The notes under the pieces are model-generated. The model had not been told where the DNA came from. It saw only the letters and a list, made by a program, of their open reading frames with translations, and did not search any database. Of a DNA stretch of 64,000 nucleotides, positions 17,484-25,445 are shown piece by piece. The position numbers were made by a program, and so were the translations under genes. The DNA is taken from positions 39,638-103,637 of the forward strand of contig NZ_BCVI01000052.1 of assembly GCF_001591665.1 (NCBI RefSeq), given 5' to 3'. Every line of letters begins with the position of its first letter. Positions within the stretch are counted from its first letter, which is position 1. The stretch comes from Neobacillus soli NBRC 102451 (GTDB lineage Bacteria > Bacillota > Bacilli > Bacillales > Cytobacillaceae).

Positions 17484-18005
17484 TCAAGCAAAATTTGACT
17501 GCTGTTTCTGTTTTCGCGGCCCCCACGGTTTGAAGACCGAAATTACGAACATGGAAACAAGAGAAATGATCTGGAGGATGATTCCAATCCACATCTGCCA
17601 CTTGTTTACCGTAAACGCTGGATCCAAAAGAGCATTGAACCCATCATTTGTTGTCAACGTTACCGCGTTTAGCGTTAAGAAATACATAGCGATGGGCCCA
17701 AGGACTATTGAGAAAAGGGTTAATCCTTCTTTTACGATAATCCAGTAATATTTGAATAATCCCCATTTGGTCAGCACGGATAGTAAAATCCCTGTTACAA
17801 CCGTTCCAATCGTCGAAGCGCGGACAGATGTCTTGGCAAGCACATACATGCTGCTATAACACGCTTTAAACACCCCCGCGTCATCCGTGGTGGCAGCAGT
17901 TATACTTAATATCAGAAAAACGAATGCCACGCCTAACATAATGGCCGAAAACAATAGATGAAGGATTAGCAACCCTTTTCTTTTAGTAATGCTAAGTCTT
18001 TTCAT
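17484..18005 (-). CDS. DUF2269-like four-helix membrane protein
   Basis: The 173-residue product has four spans: LLILHLLFSAIMLGVAFVFL, VRASTIGTVVTGILLSVLT, LTLFSIVLGPIAMYFL and MWIGIILQIISLVSMFVISV, with a basic tail. Layout and the LxLHLLFSxIxxG start resemble DUF2269 proteins; the match is by eye only. GGAAACTCC on the plus strand gives a minus-strand GGAG site before the ATG. Three TTTAGA repeats stand at 18060-18087, the same element as upstream of the neighbouring secreted-protein/ABC operon, so this two-gene unit is probably a target of the linked two-component system. Confidence 0.72.
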   Translation of the reverse strand: MKRLSITKRKGLLILHLLFSAIMLGVAFVFLILSITAATTDDAGVFKACYSSMYVLAKTSVRASTIGTVVTGILLSVLTKWGLFKYYWIIVKEGLTLFSIVLGPIAMYFLTLNAVTLTTNDGFNALLDPAFTVNKWQMWIGIILQIISLVSMFVISVFKPWGPRKQKQQSNFA

Positions 18006-18059
18006 ACCTGGAAACTCCTTTCTTCAAAACCCTCTCCGTTATTAATGTTAATAGATGTC

Positions 18060-18104
18060 TCTAAAAGGACTCTAAACCAAATCTAAAAAAAGTATAAAAA
18101 TAGC
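18060..18104 (-). promoter_or_regulatory. triple TTTAGA direct repeat, candidate response-regulator box 1
   Basis: TCTAAA (TTTAGA on the minus strand) occurs at 18060, 18071 and 18082, exactly 11 bp apart, followed on the plus strand by AAAAAGTATAAAA. Near-identical sequence with the same spacing lies at 22861-22905. Direct repeats one helical turn apart are how OmpR/PhoP-type regulators bind, and such a regulator is encoded next door. Confidence 0.75.
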
Positions 18105-18196
18105 AAGGTTGTTCTCTTGTGAAAAAATAAAACGACCTTCACTGGTTTGTGAAAAGGCCGCTAAGAATTCCATATAACTCAATTTTCCCACCACAA

Positions 18197-18889
18197 TTAA
18201 ACATTAAAACGATACCCAACACCCCAAATCGTCTCGATATATTGCGGCTTGGACGGGTCGGTTTCAATTTTTTCACGCAGTTTGCCAATAAAGACGGTTA
18301 CCGTCGCATTGTCCCCCATAGAATCCAGTCCCCAGATTCTTTCAAACAGCTCGTCTTTGCGGAAAACTCGATTTGGATGGATAGTTAAGAATAGCAGAAG
18401 GTCAAACTCTTTCGAGGTGAACGGAACTTCCGTTTCATTTATATAAACCTTACGCGATAACTTATCAATGCGAATCCCTCTTATTTTGACTTCGTCCATC
18501 TGTTTCACCTGGTTATCTGTCATTAATCGATCATAACGAGCTAGATGTGCTTTAACCCTTGCCACTAGTTCGCCAACACTAAACGGCTTGGTCATATAAT
18601 CGTCTGCCCCAAGTCCGAGACCGCGTATTTTATCGATTTCTTCCTTTTTTGCAGATACCATTAAGATTGGAATGTTTTTCTTAATACGAACCTGTCTGCA
18701 AATCTCAAATCCATCGGTATGTGGAAGCATGAGATCGAGAATAATCAAATCATATTCCTCCTCCAAGGCCTTTTTGAGGCCCAGTTCCCCACTGGAGGCA
18801 AATTCCACCTGATAACCGCTAGCTTCTAGGTAATCTTTTTCCACTTCCACAATTACCTGGTCGTCCTCTATGATTAAAATTCGTTTCAC
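18197..18889 (-). CDS. OmpR-family response regulator
   Basis: The 230-residue protein has a receiver domain with acidic residues in LIIEDDQ, phospho-acceptor Asp in LIILDLMLPHTDGFE (near residue 52), switch Thr/Ser in ILMVSAKKEE and Lys in DDYMTKPFSVGEL. A C-terminal winged helix follows (FTSKEFDLLLFLTIHPNRVF, VTVFIGKLREKIE, VWGVGYRF-like GVGYRFNV end). Its start overlaps the histidine-kinase stop by 4 bp, so the pair is translated together. The likely targets are the two triple-repeat promoters at 18060 and 22861. Confidence 0.93.
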   Translation of the reverse strand: MKRILIIEDDQVIVEVEKDYLEASGYQVEFASSGELGLKKALEEEYDLIILDLMLPHTDGFEICRQVRIKKNIPILMVSAKKEEIDKIRGLGLGADDYMTKPFSVGELVARVKAHLARYDRLMTDNQVKQMDEVKIRGIRIDKLSRKVYINETEVPFTSKEFDLLLFLTIHPNRVFRKDELFERIWGLDSMGDNATVTVFIGKLREKIETDPSKPQYIETIWGVGYRFNV

Positions 18890-20346
18890 TCATGTTCACC
18901 CTCATTATTGGTCTTTGGCAGCGTAAAATAAATGCTAGTTCCTTCTCCTAATTGACTTTCTGCCCAAACACTACCGCCTTGCCCTTCGACAATCTGTTTG
19001 ACGATCGCAAGTCCAAGGCCGGAGCCTCCCGTTTCTGTATTCCTTGATGGATCTGCACGGTAAAAACGATCGAAAATATGGCTTAGTGCCCCACTTTCGA
19101 TTCCCGGCCCGTTATCTCGGATATGTACCGTAGCTTTCGTTTTGTCGTCGAACAATTCCACCCTGATTTCCTTTTGAACTTTGTTTATATATTTTAAGCT
19201 GTTACCAATGATATTCATCATGACTCTTCGCAGCTTTTCACGGTCGCCCAAGATAGGAACCGGCTTATCAGTTTCAACAATGAACGTTAGATTGATTTCT
19301 TCCATTCGCGGGTCAAGTCGCAACTCTTCCACACAATCCTGCAAAAACAAATGAAGATCGATCGGCTCCAAATGAAACGGCAGCCGGTTTAAATCAAGTT
19401 TGGAATACAACATCAATTCGTCAATCAAATGATCCATATCCTCTGCTTTTTTCGCAATCATATTGATATATTTCTCCTGTTTCATAGCGGTATCCGCAAT
19501 ACCCTCTTGAATGCCTTGAACGCAAGCTTTAATTCCGGTTATCGGTGTTTTTAAATCATGAGAAATGTTGGAGATTAATTCTTTACGGTTTTCTTCGTAC
19601 TCCAGCTGAAGATGGATGGACTCGTTTAACCTGATGCGCATTTCTTCAAAAGAAGCGCCCAGTTCTCCAATTTCATCTTTCCTTTTTAACACGACTTCCT
19701 GTTCAAGGTTCCCTTCTTTTATTTGTTCCGCAGCATGTTTTAGCGTGTACAAAGGTTTAATAAAACTGCGAGAAACTAAGAAAGTAAGAAATCCATTGGT
19801 TAGCCCGATCACCAATAGAAGTGACAACAAAAGCAATGGAAAAAACTTCCTTGCTTCATTAAAAAAAGACATTAAATCAGAAAGCAAATACACCGTACCT
19901 GTAGTTCCATCACTGTAGGTAATCGTATATTTTTGAATAGAATAACGACTTTTTCCCCAACGTTCTCGTTTCTGACTAGTTTGCAGCTCTTGAATCCCTG
20001 TATTTAGATGAAGGTTGCTCACAAAGGGTGAAGTAAAGCTGGCTTGGTTATTCTTCATCACCACAAGACCAGTATGCAGACGATTCAATTGGACGTCGGT
20101 TTTTTTCAAAAACTCGTTGTCAGTAAATCGGTCAGGATCTGTTTGCGTCATAAACTTGACTCCGGCAATCAAGTCTCGGCGTTGGTTGGCCGTTTCCCAA
20201 AAGGCCGGCATTCCCTTTCCATCCTCTGTACCTGCCATACCTTTATAAAAAGCTGAAACTAGCGTGGTAGCTATTAAAACAAACAGGACGATAGGGATAA
20301 TGGTCATAGCAATATAGGAAAGCAATAGTCTCTTCTTGATGGACAT
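18886..20346 (-). CDS. sensor histidine kinase
   Basis: The 486-residue membrane kinase has TM1 at about 8-30, an extracytoplasmic sensor domain of about 135 residues, TM2 at about 168-192, and HAMP to about 245. The HisKA domain carries phospho-His in ISNISHDLKTPITGIKA, and the HATPase_c domain has NIIGNSLKYI (N box), RDNGPGIESG (G1) and GGSGLGLAIVKQIV (G2). The sizeable external domain suggests direct ligand sensing, unlike the short-loop BceS type. It lies 12 bp after the ABC permease, in one operon with transporter and secreted protein. Confidence 0.93.
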   Translation of the reverse strand: MSIKKRLLLSYIAMTIIPIVLFVLIATTLVSAFYKGMAGTEDGKGMPAFWETANQRRDLIAGVKFMTQTDPDRFTDNEFLKKTDVQLNRLHTGLVVMKNNQASFTSPFVSNLHLNTGIQELQTSQKRERWGKSRYSIQKYTITYSDGTTGTVYLLSDLMSFFNEARKFFPLLLLSLLLVIGLTNGFLTFLVSRSFIKPLYTLKHAAEQIKEGNLEQEVVLKRKDEIGELGASFEEMRIRLNESIHLQLEYEENRKELISNISHDLKTPITGIKACVQGIQEGIADTAMKQEKYINMIAKKAEDMDHLIDELMLYSKLDLNRLPFHLEPIDLHLFLQDCVEELRLDPRMEEINLTFIVETDKPVPILGDREKLRRVMMNIIGNSLKYINKVQKEIRVELFDDKTKATVHIRDNGPGIESGALSHIFDRFYRADPSRNTETGGSGLGLAIVKQIVEGQGGSVWAESQLGEGTSIYFTLPKTNNEGEHE

Positions 20347-20358
20347 GGGCGAATCTCC

Positions 20359-21090
20359 TTAAAGCTGTTTTTTCTCGAACAGAATTACACCTGCTGAATA
20401 AGCCATTATACAATATGAAAGCATCAGAATAAACGAGTTGGCAAGCTTCACAAAAGGGGCCCCGTTTCCAATCCAGAGTACATACCAGTTTGTGTAGGAA
20501 AAGATCGACCATACTGAAAGTGCCGGGAATATGAACGGTACGAACTTTGCAGCAGTATAAATGAGAATCATCGTTACCAAGGCTCCACTGCTTTTGTTAA
20601 AAAATTGGGCAATGAACACCGAAACGCAACCAATCGCCATTAGCGGAATAAACGCTGCCGCATAGGCCGTGAAAATATCGAGCAAACCACTCGCATAATC
20701 CCCCCCTGGAACCAACCATCCCGAAATGATAGTCGTAATCATTATTACCCCAAGAAGTATGGCTAGAAAGATGGTGATAGCCGCCACTTTCGATGCAAAC
20801 ACTTTCGCCCTTGTAATAGGGCGAACAAGCCCTAGCTTTAATGTGTTTGATGCTACTTCACCTGAAAAAGCCTCCGATGCAGACATAAACAAAAACAACG
20901 GGAGTAAGGAAAATGTGAACAAACGAAGCATCAACATGGGAAGATTGCTGCCAATCCCCAAATTATTAGGTAAATAATGAAGGATAATAGCAGATATCAC
21001 TGGGAGCAAAATGGCAAGTAGCAGAAATCCCTTTGTCCTATTATGTTTCCATAATTTTTCTGTCTCATTTAATATATTTGCGATGATCAT
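20359..21090 (-). CDS. ABC transporter permease (ABC-2 type)
   Basis: About 243 residues and six hydrophobic segments (GFLLLAILLPVISAIILHYL, LFTFSLLPLFLFMSASEAFS, and four more). The motif SEAFSGEVASNTLKLGLVRPITR is typical of BcrB/YxlG-type ABC-2 permeases. Start: of two adjacent ATGs the second (21090) has the better 6-nt spacing from AAGGAGA. The gene overlaps the ATPase gene by 26 bp, so translation is coupled. It should form a homodimeric export channel with the ATPase encoded upstream. The substrate is unknown; an antimicrobial peptide is one possibility. Confidence 0.88.
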   Translation of the reverse strand: MIIANILNETEKLWKHNRTKGFLLLAILLPVISAIILHYLPNNLGIGSNLPMLMLRLFTFSLLPLFLFMSASEAFSGEVASNTLKLGLVRPITRAKVFASKVAAITIFLAILLGVIMITTIISGWLVPGGDYASGLLDIFTAYAAAFIPLMAIGCVSVFIAQFFNKSSGALVTMILIYTAAKFVPFIFPALSVWSIFSYTNWYVLWIGNGAPFVKLANSFILMLSYCIMAYSAGVILFEKKQL

Positions 21091-21820
21091 CATGATCTCC
21101 TTCCATCGATGTGTGTAATTGTGAAACAATATACTGTTCTAACCTAATGCCTGGCTTCACTAATTCATCCACGCCACCAACACGTATCATCTGGCCGTTT
21201 TGCATGATTCCAATTCGATTGACAATAAGACTAAGTTCAGTAATCATATGGCTCGAAATCAAGAAGGTAATCCCATGAACACGTGCTAACTGCTGAATCG
21301 TGTTTCGGAAATTGACGATGCCCTCGATATCTAGACCGTTTGTCGGTTCATCCAAAATTACTAGCTTTGGTTTCGACAGCAATGCTGAAGCTAATCCCAA
21401 CCGCTGCTTCATTCCGAGCGAAAAACCATTTACCCTCTCCTTCTTGTATGGAGCTAGACCAACCTGTTCCAGTACATCGTCAATCCTAGTCTTTGGAAGT
21501 TCCGGATAAAAACGAGCAGATAGTTTCAAATTATCGTAGGCACTCAAATATTCATAAGCATCAGCCGTTTCAATCATGCACCCGACTTGTTGCATTGCTT
21601 GTTCAAACTGATCAGTCGTATTATTCCCAAAAATAGTGACACTTCCGTGGTCCGGCCGAATTAACCCGATAATGATTTTTAATAGAGTCGTTTTTCCTGC
21701 CCCATTTGGTCCAATTAAACCGAAGATATCTCCCTTTGCAATGTCAAAACGGATATCTCGTACACCACGGCCATTCTTATATTGCTTAGTAATTGCATTT
21801 ACTTCCAATACGATATCCAC
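21065..21820 (-). CDS. ABC transporter ATP-binding protein (BcrA/YxlF-like)
   Basis: The 251-residue ATPase shows Walker A GLIGPNGAGKTTLLK, signature GFSLGMKQRLGLASALLSKP, Walker B LVILDEPTNGLD and H-loop LISSHMITEL. This places it in the drug-resistance/ABC-2 group. The start is GTG 21820; the ribosome site (GAGGAAGGA) is 14 nt away, a loose fit, so a nearby TTG is possible. It pairs with the overlapping permease gene and lies in the operon of secreted protein, ATPase, permease, kinase and regulator. Confidence 0.92.
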   Translation of the reverse strand: MDIVLEVNAITKQYKNGRGVRDIRFDIAKGDIFGLIGPNGAGKTTLLKIIIGLIRPDHGSVTIFGNNTTDQFEQAMQQVGCMIETADAYEYLSAYDNLKLSARFYPELPKTRIDDVLEQVGLAPYKKERVNGFSLGMKQRLGLASALLSKPKLVILDEPTNGLDIEGIVNFRNTIQQLARVHGITFLISSHMITELSLIVNRIGIMQNGQMIRVGGVDELVKPGIRLEQYIVSQLHTSMEGDHDDHRKYIK

Positions 21821-21895
21821 TTTCCAATCAATCCTTCCTCAGATTTATATTAAGAGAGGGCAACCAGACGTTTCGTTATCCAGCTGCCCTGCTTA

Positions 21896-22765
21896 TTAAT
21901 GACGCCAGCCGCGCTTCATTCCCTTATTTTTGATTTCCTCTATTTTCTTACCCGTTAAATCGATATGTTCAGGTACAGTTTTATTAAGATCAGAGTAATC
22001 GACATGAATGGTAAACGTAAGCTCATGTTTTTTCCCGGATTTATCAGTACCGATAATCTTAATTTTTGCCGTTTGCTCTTCCAGGATATCTTTTGTGCTA
22101 ATTTCAGCATCCATATCGATTTTTTCAACCTTAATATTGTCTGTTAATTTCGGCATGTTGGTCATCCAGTCTGGTGCTTTTTCGTTATTTTTGTGATTTG
22201 CAAGCTTAGATACAACTACTGTTCCCACCGCATTTACTACTGCAGGAACCTGGTCTCCAGAAAGATGCAATTCCGCATGCTTGCCACCGTTTCCTTGATC
22301 TTCAACCGTCGCAAGATCCTTAATATTACCTAGCAATGTCCCGATTACTTGCTCCACCACTTTTGAAGGATTCGAATGATCCCCGTTGCGCTGCCATTTT
22401 GGAGCATTCATTTCCCTGACCTTATAAACATCCTCTTCACTGCTTTTAAAAATGACCTTTCCCTCTTGTCGAAATACATTGATTGAGCGCTTTTCAGAAG
22501 AATCACCAATTGTTGCAGCCACGCTTCCTGCTTTCTGCTCCTTATTTACCTTCAAATCAGCAGCCCCTGTGACAAGCATTTTCCCGTTATCTGATATCGT
22601 CAAGTCAACATTCGTTGTTAAGCTCGTTTCTGCCTTCGTATTTTTCAGCGCTGTTTTGTAAGCATCATAACCGGATGTATTTGCCATTGCGGAAAAACCA
22701 CTTGCTAAAAGCAGTACCGCCCCGATACCTAATCCTGCCCCCGCCGTCATCCATTTCTTTTTCAT
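21896..22765 (-). CDS. secreted or membrane-anchored protein, first gene of the TCS-ABC operon
   Basis: The start at 22765 (MKKKWMTAGAGLGIGAVLL) follows AGGAGGTTTATCA. The 289-residue product has a signal sequence ending near SAMANTSG, then a soluble region with alternating polar strands: SLTTNVDLTISDNGK, VTGAADLKVN, QEGKVIFKSSEEDVYKVREM. This looks like a beta-rich lipoprotein-carrier (LolA/LppX-like) fold, but that is inference. The tail is basic (KGMKRGWRH). I do not recognise a named family. A triple TTTAGA box upstream suggests it is the first gene induced by the linked two-component system. It could be a co-sensor or a substrate-binding partner of the ABC transporter. Confidence 0.75.
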   Translation of the reverse strand: MKKKWMTAGAGLGIGAVLLLASGFSAMANTSGYDAYKTALKNTKAETSLTTNVDLTISDNGKMLVTGAADLKVNKEQKAGSVAATIGDSSEKRSINVFRQEGKVIFKSSEEDVYKVREMNAPKWQRNGDHSNPSKVVEQVIGTLLGNIKDLATVEDQGNGGKHAELHLSGDQVPAVVNAVGTVVVSKLANHKNNEKAPDWMTNMPKLTDNIKVEKIDMDAEISTKDILEEQTAKIKIIGTDKSGKKHELTFTIHVDYSDLNKTVPEHIDLTGKKIEEIKNKGMKRGWRH

Positions 22766-22860
22766 TGATAAACCTCCTAGATTATTTAGTGTAAAGCCTT
22801 GGCTGCAAACCTCCGAGTCAGGCTTGCCAAAGCTTTCTATCATTCATCTTACTCCCCATG

Positions 22861-22905
22861 TCTAAACCGCCTCTAAACCAATTCTAAAAAAAGTATAAAA
22901 TTTAG
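22861..22905 (-). promoter_or_regulatory. triple TTTAGA direct repeat, candidate response-regulator box 2
   Basis: TCTAAA occurs at 22861, 22872 and 22883 (11-bp steps), followed by AAAAAGTATAAAA, as at 18060-18104. It lies about 95 bp upstream of the secreted-protein start. Shared spacing and flanks at two sites around one TCS operon support a common regulator. Confidence 0.75.
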
Positions 22906-22927
22906 GAGGAAATGCACAAATTGAAAA

Positions 22928-22965
22928 AAGCTATCTAATAAGGTTTAATACCTTTGAGATAGCTT
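22928..22965 (-). terminator. hairpin after the TipAS remnant
   Basis: AAGCTATCT and AGATAGCTT pair, with inner AAGGT/ACCTT extending the stem. On the minus strand it is followed by TTTTTTC. It probably ended the former TipA-like gene and insulates the downstream operon. Confidence 0.65.
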
Positions 22966-23003
22966 GGTTGCAAATATTTGATTAAATCTAAATAGAAGCT
23001 AAA

Positions 23004-23255
23004 TCATTCCAACCCCTCTAAAGCCGTTCGAATATACTGATATAGTTTCGCATCCATGCCGAATTCTGCAGCTTGATATGGGTGTTCAATATAATACCTT
23101 TCGGCTGATTGACTGATACCTTGAAAGTCACCGAATAATGCACTAATTTGCTTTTTCCACTCTCGTGCAAGTTCTATTACGACTGGATCATTCTCACTTG
23201 TTCCATTCTCCATTTCCATGCGAAAATTGGCAAGTAATTTATGCCCCTCATCTCA
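23004..23255 (-). pseudogene. 3' remnant of a MerR-family TipA-like regulator (TipAS domain)
   Basis: The frame is open only from about 23255, after a TGA. It reads GHKLLANFRMEMENGTSEND, then DPVVIELAREWKKQISALFG and AERYYIEHPYQAAEFGMDAK, ending YQYIRTALEGLE. This is the end of the TipAS drug-binding domain of MerR/TipA regulators (RW...ISxFF; YxxxPxxAxxFGxDAxLxxYI). The DNA-binding N-terminus is absent. An ATG at 23219 could start a 71-residue peptide but has no ribosome site. I regard it as a decayed gene. Confidence 0.65.
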
Positions 23256-23423
23256 AAATCCCGTTAGTCATCCCTCCTTATCTTATCTCACTATTCTCCC
23301 GTTCGTGGAACAAGAAAAGAGTCGCCACTGCAACTCTTTATTAAACTCTAGCACCCTTTAGTTTAAGTACATTTTTCCACATACTTCTTTTTTGGAATGG
23401 CTATATTTTTATTTCAATCATAA

Positions 23424-23452
23424 AAAAAGAACCAAATTAGGTCCTTTTTGTG
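23424..23452 (-). terminator. probable terminator of the sigma/anti-sigma operon
   Basis: AAAAAGAACC and GGTCCTTTTT pair with one mismatch around AAATTA. On the minus strand the stem is followed by a long T run, 18 bp after the anti-sigma gene. Confidence 0.7.
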
Positions 23453-23469
23453 TTTGCATGTTAAATTAT

Positions 23470-24180
23470 TCAATTGCTCGATCTCAAAAGATCCGTTAAG
23501 CTGTTGTCATTCATATATCGAAATCCCTGGATTTTCCCTTCTTCCTTTGTAGAAAAAAGAACTTCCCCATTTACACTTGCAGTTTTTTCTTCATCTCCAT
23601 TTTTCTGACAACCGACCGTTGCTATGAACGAATAACGATATGGAATATTCTCACTTTGCTCAATCGTGATATTCTTAAGACTTAACTTATAGCCATTATA
23701 GTAAGCATCAGATGGGTATTGAGTACCAAATGCAGCTATGAAAGTCTCGAGCCCAGATTCTGTAAAGTAAGGTCCGTATACCTCTACGTAATACTTACCT
23801 AACTTTTGGATATCTTCTTTATTATTCAGCTCAATAAACTCCTCATCTGGACCAGTAAACTGATGCTCAAGAACTTTTTCTATTACTGTCTTATGAACCC
23901 AGTTATTCCCTTGTTCTTCTGTTTTGGTTCCATTTCTTTGTTCTAATTGTGATGGGTTATCAGAGGAATTTATGCTCTTTTTTGTTATATCTGTAATAAA
24001 TATTATGGAGCCTATGAATACTGTCACTGTTAAGAGCTTAGGAAACCACTCTAATCTGTTTTTCTTTTGCGGATGCTTTATGGTGCTTCTTATTTTCACC
24101 TTATGTTCTTCCGAAAAATGGTTTCCCTTAAATACAGTATCATCCATTGCTCTTTTAAGGTTACTCAATTGTTCTTCCAT
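23470..24180 (-). CDS. probable anti-sigma factor, single-span membrane protein
   Basis: The start at 24180 (MEEQLSNLKRAMDD) is preferred over the GTG at 24195. The product is about 236 residues. The N-terminal 50 are cytosolic and charged, with a span LLTVTVFIGSIIFIT near 50-66, then about 165 external residues. The gene overlaps the ECF sigma gene by 20 bp. Position, coupling and topology are those of ECF anti-sigma factors; there is no zinc-binding HxxxCxxC motif, so it belongs to a non-ZAS type if correct. The external domain (GPYFTESGLETFIAAFGTQY) could sense envelope stress. Confidence 0.72.
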   Translation of the reverse strand: MEEQLSNLKRAMDDTVFKGNHFSEEHKVKIRSTIKHPQKKNRLEWFPKLLTVTVFIGSIIFITDITKKSINSSDNPSQLEQRNGTKTEEQGNNWVHKTVIEKVLEHQFTGPDEEFIELNNKEDIQKLGKYYVEVYGPYFTESGLETFIAAFGTQYPSDAYYNGYKLSLKNITIEQSENIPYRYSFIATVGCQKNGDEEKTASVNGEVLFSTKEEGKIQGFRYMNDNSLTDLLRSSN

Positions 24181-24727
24181 AAAGTTCACTTCCACCTAAT
24201 AGTTTTTTTACCAATATCCGACCCCTGTTTAATCTTGTTTTTACTGTATTTTCATTAATGGCTAAGAGTTCGGCAATTTCGGTAATAGTCATCTCTTCAT
24301 AATAGAAAAAGATAATTATTTCTCGGTATTTTACTGGCAAGGAGAGGATTGTTTGAGAAAGCTTTTCTTTTTCGTTTTTCAACACCAACTTCATTTCTGG
24401 AGACAAATCCTTATTAATAAAGTGTTTGAGTAAGTTATTGTTAAAATAGTATCTTTTTAAAAATGAGCTTTTTAGCATATCTTTACAGCGATTAATGGTG
24501 ATACGATAAATCCAAGGTTTGAAATAGTGTATTTCAGATGCTTTATAATATTGGTTATAACAAGTAACAAAAACTTCTTGGACAACATCTTGTGCCAAGC
24601 CCCAATCCTTTAAGTAACTAAACGCTAATTTCTTTAATCGTTCTCCGTATTCACTCATTATTATTTCTAACCATTCATCTTGATTATTTTTGGTAAAATG
24701 ATTATTTTCCGTATTTTCTTTTGCCAT
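24161..24727 (-). CDS. ECF-type RNA polymerase sigma factor
   Basis: The 188-residue product has sigma region 2 (RLKKLAFSYLKDWGLAQDVV, QEVFVTCYNQY, FKPWIYRITINRCKD) and region 4 (LPVKYREIIIFFYYEEMTIT, EIAELLAINENTVKTRLNRG). This is SigV/SigM/SigW-like architecture. AAGGTGGTGAG precedes the ATG. An ECF-type promoter lies about 30 bp upstream of the start, consistent with autoregulation. Its overlapping partner is the likely anti-sigma factor, and the pair probably controls cell-envelope genes elsewhere. Confidence 0.93.
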   Translation of the reverse strand: MAKENTENNHFTKNNQDEWLEIIMSEYGERLKKLAFSYLKDWGLAQDVVQEVFVTCYNQYYKASEIHYFKPWIYRITINRCKDMLKSSFLKRYYFNNNLLKHFINKDLSPEMKLVLKNEKEKLSQTILSLPVKYREIIIFFYYEEMTITEIAELLAINENTVKTRLNRGRILVKKLLGGSELYGRTIE

Positions 24728-24756
24728 TTACTCACCACCTTAATTTTCTATAGCTA

Positions 24757-24784
24757 CAACGAGATACAGGTTTCAAAAGTTTCA
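24757..24784 (-). promoter_or_regulatory. candidate ECF-type autoregulated promoter
   Basis: On the minus strand: TGAAAC, 17 nt, CGTTG. Bacillus ECF factors use TGAAAC-like -35 and CGTC/CGTA-like -10 boxes 16-17 nt apart. The sigma gene starts 30 bp downstream, so autoregulation is the simple reading. Confidence 0.68.
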
Positions 24785-24851
24785 CTTTATTAACAGATTA
24801 AGTTAATTTATTTCATTTTTAATTTTTAGGCTCTCTTAGTCCAATAAGAAA

Positions 24852-24875
24852 GCGGTACTCTTATAGGGGTACCGC
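24852..24875 (-). terminator. hairpin in the gap before the sigma gene
   Basis: GCGGTAC and GTACCGC form a 7-bp stem with a 10-nt loop. On the minus strand it is followed by TTTCTT. It may terminate transcription from the broken gene at 25042. The rest of 24785-25041 is AT-rich with nothing recognised. Confidence 0.5.
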
Positions 24876-25041
24876 CAACATTTCAGAAATTTTGTATGCT
24901 AATATATTTTTTGGAATTAAAACCCCTAATTTTTTACGCTAAGCATTATTATTGTTTTTACTCATTATAAAAATATTGTGAAGTAGAACAACTTCTGATT
25001 ATGTTTATTATGTAAAATAACTTAATAATCTTTTTTCTTTT

Positions 25042-25445
25042 TTATAAAGGTTTACTATTTTTTACTTCGTTCTCTATGGTCTGCTTTATTATTTGGGCTG
25101 CTCGCTCAATACGGATTCTCATTTCAGGTTCTGTATGTTTTGGTAGAAAATCAGTGATCCAGACAAGTATACTTTCGTTATCATTCGCTGCAAAAACTTG
25201 AAAAGAAGCATGATGATGAATTAAGGGTGGTTTACTTCCTTCGATAACCGCATAAGCGAGCCGATATGATTCATCATCAATCGAAAAAATCCGTTCACGA
25301 ATTTTTCCTCCATGTGCGAAGAATAGAATTCTATAATCACCATCTATCTGGGTATCCAATGTATACCCCGGCACAAACCGTTGATGTACAGCACCGATAT
25401 CATGTACAGCATCCCACACTTGCTCGGGTTTGGCTTCTGAATGCT
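25042..25445 (-). pseudogene. SRPBCC (polyketide cyclase/START-like) gene lacking its start
   Basis: The frame reads KVEHSEAKPEQVWDAVHDIG, VHQRFVPGYTLDTQ, GGKIRERIFSIDDESYRLAY and HHHASFQVFAA, ending in a helix ERAAQIIKQTIENEV. This is a nearly whole SRPBCC domain (about 125 residues). The first few residues and start codon are missing: the frame opens from a TAA inside the acetyltransferase remnant. A GTG at 25419 could allow a slightly shortened product, so residual function is not excluded. Confidence 0.7.

Noticed and set aside
17014..17601. longer 195-residue reading of the DUF6220-like gene
   Set aside because: The extra N-terminus overlaps the upstream gene and lacks membrane-protein character; the ATG at 17427 has a proper ribosome site.
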